Source: Croceivirga thetidis
GTDB taxonomy: Bacteria > Bacteroidota > Bacteroidia > Flavobacteriales > Flavobacteriaceae
Length of the DNA: 64,000 nucleotides
Assembly (NCBI RefSeq): GCF_012272815.1
Contig: NZ_JAAWWL010000002.1
Coordinates: 650,280 to 714,279 of the forward strand
Reading direction: 5' to 3'
Both the position numbers and the translations under genes were made by a program. This document shows, in pieces, positions 62,213 to 64,000 of this stretch. The notes under the pieces were generated by a model. That model did not search any database and was not told the origin of the DNA. It saw nothing but the letters and a program-made list of their open reading frames with translations. The first letter of the stretch is position 1; the number at the start of each line of letters is the position of its first letter.

Positions 62213-62250
62213 ATTTTGTTTAATATTTTATCTTAAATATTAAACAAAAT
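62213..62250. repeat. Perfect 16-base inverted repeat between gapN and ilvC
   Basis: ATTTTGTTTAATATTT (62213-62228), a 6-base centre TATCTT, and its exact reverse complement (62235-62250). It lies 26 bases upstream of the gapN ATG and 33 bases downstream of the ilvC stop. There is no T-run after it, so it looks more like a large operator for gapN or a processed 3' end of ilvC than a terminator. Confidence 0.6.
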
Positions 62251-62283
62251 GAAGGTAACGAAAATTTCTTCGTTTGCTTTTAT

Positions 62284-63759
62284 CTAAACAATGGGTTTCA
62301 TTGCTGTCATTGACTCTCGCAGTCTTGCGCCAACAATCTCAACTTCATGCTCACGAATGGCCTTGTTAACCGCAATAAGTCTTCTGTTGTCAACACCATG
62401 GTCGCTGCCATTAATGAAGTCCTTTCCAATGACATCGGTATCAATGTTTTTCATGAAATCCTCCAATAGGGGTTTACAGGCGTGGTCAAATAGATAGCAA
62501 CCATACTCAGCCGTATCAGAGATAACCCTATTCATTTCAAATAATTTTTTACGTGCAATGGTATTGGCTATCAACGGGGTTTCATGTAAAGATTCATAGT
62601 ATGCAGATTCACCGATTATTCCAGATTCGGTCATAGTTTCATAGGCCAATTCAACACCAGCTTTAACAAAAGCGACCATTAATACACCATTGTCATAGTA
62701 TTCCTGTTCTGAAATTTCAATATCTCCAGCAGGTGTCTTTTCGAAAGAAGTTTCGCCCGTAGCGGCTCTCCAAGTCAATAAATTTTTATCTCCATTTGCC
62801 CAATCTTCCATCATGGTCTTTGAAAAATGGCCACTCATTATATCGTCTTGGTGCTTTTGAAATAACGGTCGCATAATTACCTTCATCTCTTCGGCCAAGT
62901 CAAAAGCTTTGATTTTTGCTGGATTGGATAGACGGTCCATCATATTGGTAATACCACCTTGTTTTAATCCTTCTGTGATGGTTTCCCATCCGTATTGAAT
63001 CAATTTAGAGGCATAACCTGCATCGATACCTTTTTCAAGCATTTTATCAAAACTCAGAATCGAACCGGTCTGTAATAGGCCACATAGAATTGTTTGTTCG
63101 CCCATTAGGTCAGATTTAACTTCCGCTACAAATGATGATTCCAAAACCCCGGCCCTATGACCACCAGTAGCTGCCGCATATGCTTTTGCTTGGGCGAGAC
63201 CTTTTCCTTCAGGATCATTTTCAGGATGAACCGCGATTAATGTTGGCACACCAAAACCTCTTTTGTATTCTTCCCGAACTTCAGAACCTGGACTTTTAGG
63301 TGCTACCATGATTACAGTCAGATCTTCTCGAATCTGCATTCCTTCTTCAACAATATTGAAACCATGTGAGTATGAAAGTGTGGCCCCTTTTTTCATTAAT
63401 GGCATCACCGTACTTACTACATTAGTGTGTTGCTTGTCTGGTGTAAGGTTAATAACGACATCCGCATTAGGAATTAGTTCTTCATAATTGCCAACTGTAA
63501 AATTATTCTCAGAGGCGTTTTTGTAAGACTGTCGCTTTTCTTGAATAGCTGCATCACGAAGCGCATAAGAAATATCAAGCCCTGAATCTCGCATGTTCAA
63601 ACCTTGATTAAGACCTTGAGCCCCACAACCAACAATTACTATTTTCTTTCCCTTCAAAGCGTTTACACCATCAGCAAACTCATGCGCATCCATAAAACGG
63701 CATTTTCCGAGTTGCTCCAACTGATCTCGTAATGATAGTGTATTGAAGTAGTTTGTCAT
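62284..63759 (-). CDS. ilvC: Ketol-acid reductoisomerase, class II (long form)
   Basis: 491 residues, the long class II form as in E. coli. NADPH-binding [19 protein letters not shown] near residue 40, the metal-binding [18 protein letters not shown] region near 152, and two copies of the C-terminal knotted domain ([25 protein letters not shown] and [24 protein letters not shown]). It makes 2,3-dihydroxyisovalerate and its isoleucine counterpart. It follows ilvN in an ilv operon. Confidence 0.97.
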   Translation of the reverse strand: MTNYFNTLSLRDQLEQLGKCRFMDAHEFADGVNALKGKKIVIVGCGAQGLNQGLNMRDSGLDISYALRDAAIQEKRQSYKNASENNFTVGNYEELIPNADVVINLTPDKQHTNVVSTVMPLMKKGATLSYSHGFNIVEEGMQIREDLTVIMVAPKSPGSEVREEYKRGFGVPTLIAVHPENDPEGKGLAQAKAYAAATGGHRAGVLESSFVAEVKSDLMGEQTILCGLLQTGSILSFDKMLEKGIDAGYASKLIQYGWETITEGLKQGGITNMMDRLSNPAKIKAFDLAEEMKVIMRPLFQKHQDDIMSGHFSKTMMEDWANGDKNLLTWRAATGETSFEKTPAGDIEISEQEYYDNGVLMVAFVKAGVELAYETMTESGIIGESAYYESLHETPLIANTIARKKLFEMNRVISDTAEYGCYLFDHACKPLLEDFMKNIDTDVIGKDFINGSDHGVDNRRLIAVNKAIREHEVEIVGARLRESMTAMKPIV

Positions 63760-63784
63760 TTTCTTAAGTGTTATGTTTTGATTT

Positions 63785-64000
63785 TTAGTTCTCTAATTGA
63801 AATTCAGCCAATAATTCAGTAATTGGCATGGTGTCTTTTGTTACTGCGATGCGTCCAGAACGCACAAATTGCATTATACCAAATGGCTCTAATTTATCGT
63901 GCATCTCGTCTATTTCGTGTCTTCTACCAGTTTTTGCCAAAACAAAAAAGTCGCGTGCAACCGTTACAATTTGTGCATGACTTTCTTTGATTATGTTTTG
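63785..64000 (-). CDS. ilvN: Acetolactate synthase small subunit, C-terminal fragment
   Basis: The gene runs off the right edge; the last 71 codons are seen, ending at the TAA complementary to 63785-63787. The sequence ([39 protein letters not shown]) matches the C-terminal domain of the acetolactate synthase regulatory subunit, which binds valine. It ends 25 bases before the ilvC start and belongs to the same operon. Confidence 0.9.
   Translation of the reverse strand, partial: QNIIKESHAQIVTVARDFFVLAKTGRRHEIDEMHDKLEPFGIMQFVRSGRIAVTKDTMPITELLAEFQLEN

Overview
The window is a gene-dense, AT-rich stretch of a Bacteroidota chromosome, most likely from a marine member of the Flavobacteriaceae. 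Evidence seen directly: many genes lack a Shine-Dalgarno sequence, several start with TTG or GTG, and several are preceded by the Bacteroidota-type -7 element TAnnTTTG (at aroC, glmM, the XRE/S24 repressor, the OmpA lipoprotein and others), usually about 12-15 bases before the start codon. Family content agrees: a fused alpha/beta E1 of a 2-oxoacid dehydrogenase, a YdiJ-type FAD/Fe-S dehydrogenase, TlpA-type thioredoxin lipoproteins and a GH140/DUF4038 glycosidase. I see no rRNA, tRNA, CRISPR array, insertion sequence or prophage, and no gene-free stretch longer than about 210 bases.

Layout. 1-5.2 kb: the start of a dicarboxylate-type symporter, aroC, an LpxH-like phosphoesterase and a large FAD/Fe-S dehydrogenase. 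5.3-10.4 kb: envelope proteins, a rhomboid protease and a lipid A-type acyltransferase. 10.5-14.1 kb: fhs, an NTF2-like secreted protein and glmM. 14.2-19.6 kb: a tightly overlapping five-gene run (AcpH-like phosphodiesterase, gamma-glutamyltransferase, ATP-grasp ligase, unknown membrane-anchored protein, GH140-like hydrolase). 19.6-22.2 kb: a GluR0-type ligand-gated channel and a Baeyer-Villiger-type monooxygenase. 22.2-25.4 kb: a LexA-like XRE/S24 repressor divergent from a radical SAM DNA repair/modification module, with four copies of one dyad operator in the shared promoter region. 25.5-32.6 kb: serine hydrolase, methyltransferase without a usable start codon, nucleoside hydrolase, uvrA and a LOG-family protein. 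32.6-41 kb: a degenerate M1-peptidase/beta-barrel protein, the fused E1, DoxX, holA, an HsdR_N-like nuclease-fold protein and a glycosyltransferase. 41-53.6 kb: two related OmpA-type proteins, TsaC/Sua5, UvrD/PcrA, DsrE-like protein, M20 amidohydrolase, FMN glutamate-synthase-like protein, patatin and an active M1 peptidase. 53.7-64 kb: recG, the leuCDAB operon, gapN, ilvC and the end of ilvN.

How the genes work together. leuCDAB (plus strand) and ilvN-ilvC (minus strand) face each other and form a branched-chain amino-acid cluster with gapN between them. UvrA, UvrD, RecG, DNA polymerase III delta and the radical SAM module make this region rich in DNA-repair genes. The most interesting unit is the XRE/S24 repressor with Ala-Gly, Ser and Lys residues placed as in LexA, its four-site operator array, and the rSAM gene, a 48-residue small ORF and the TIGR03915-like gene it probably controls: a candidate SOS-like DNA-damage regulon. 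Identifications rest on recognised motifs and family resemblance; no database search was run.
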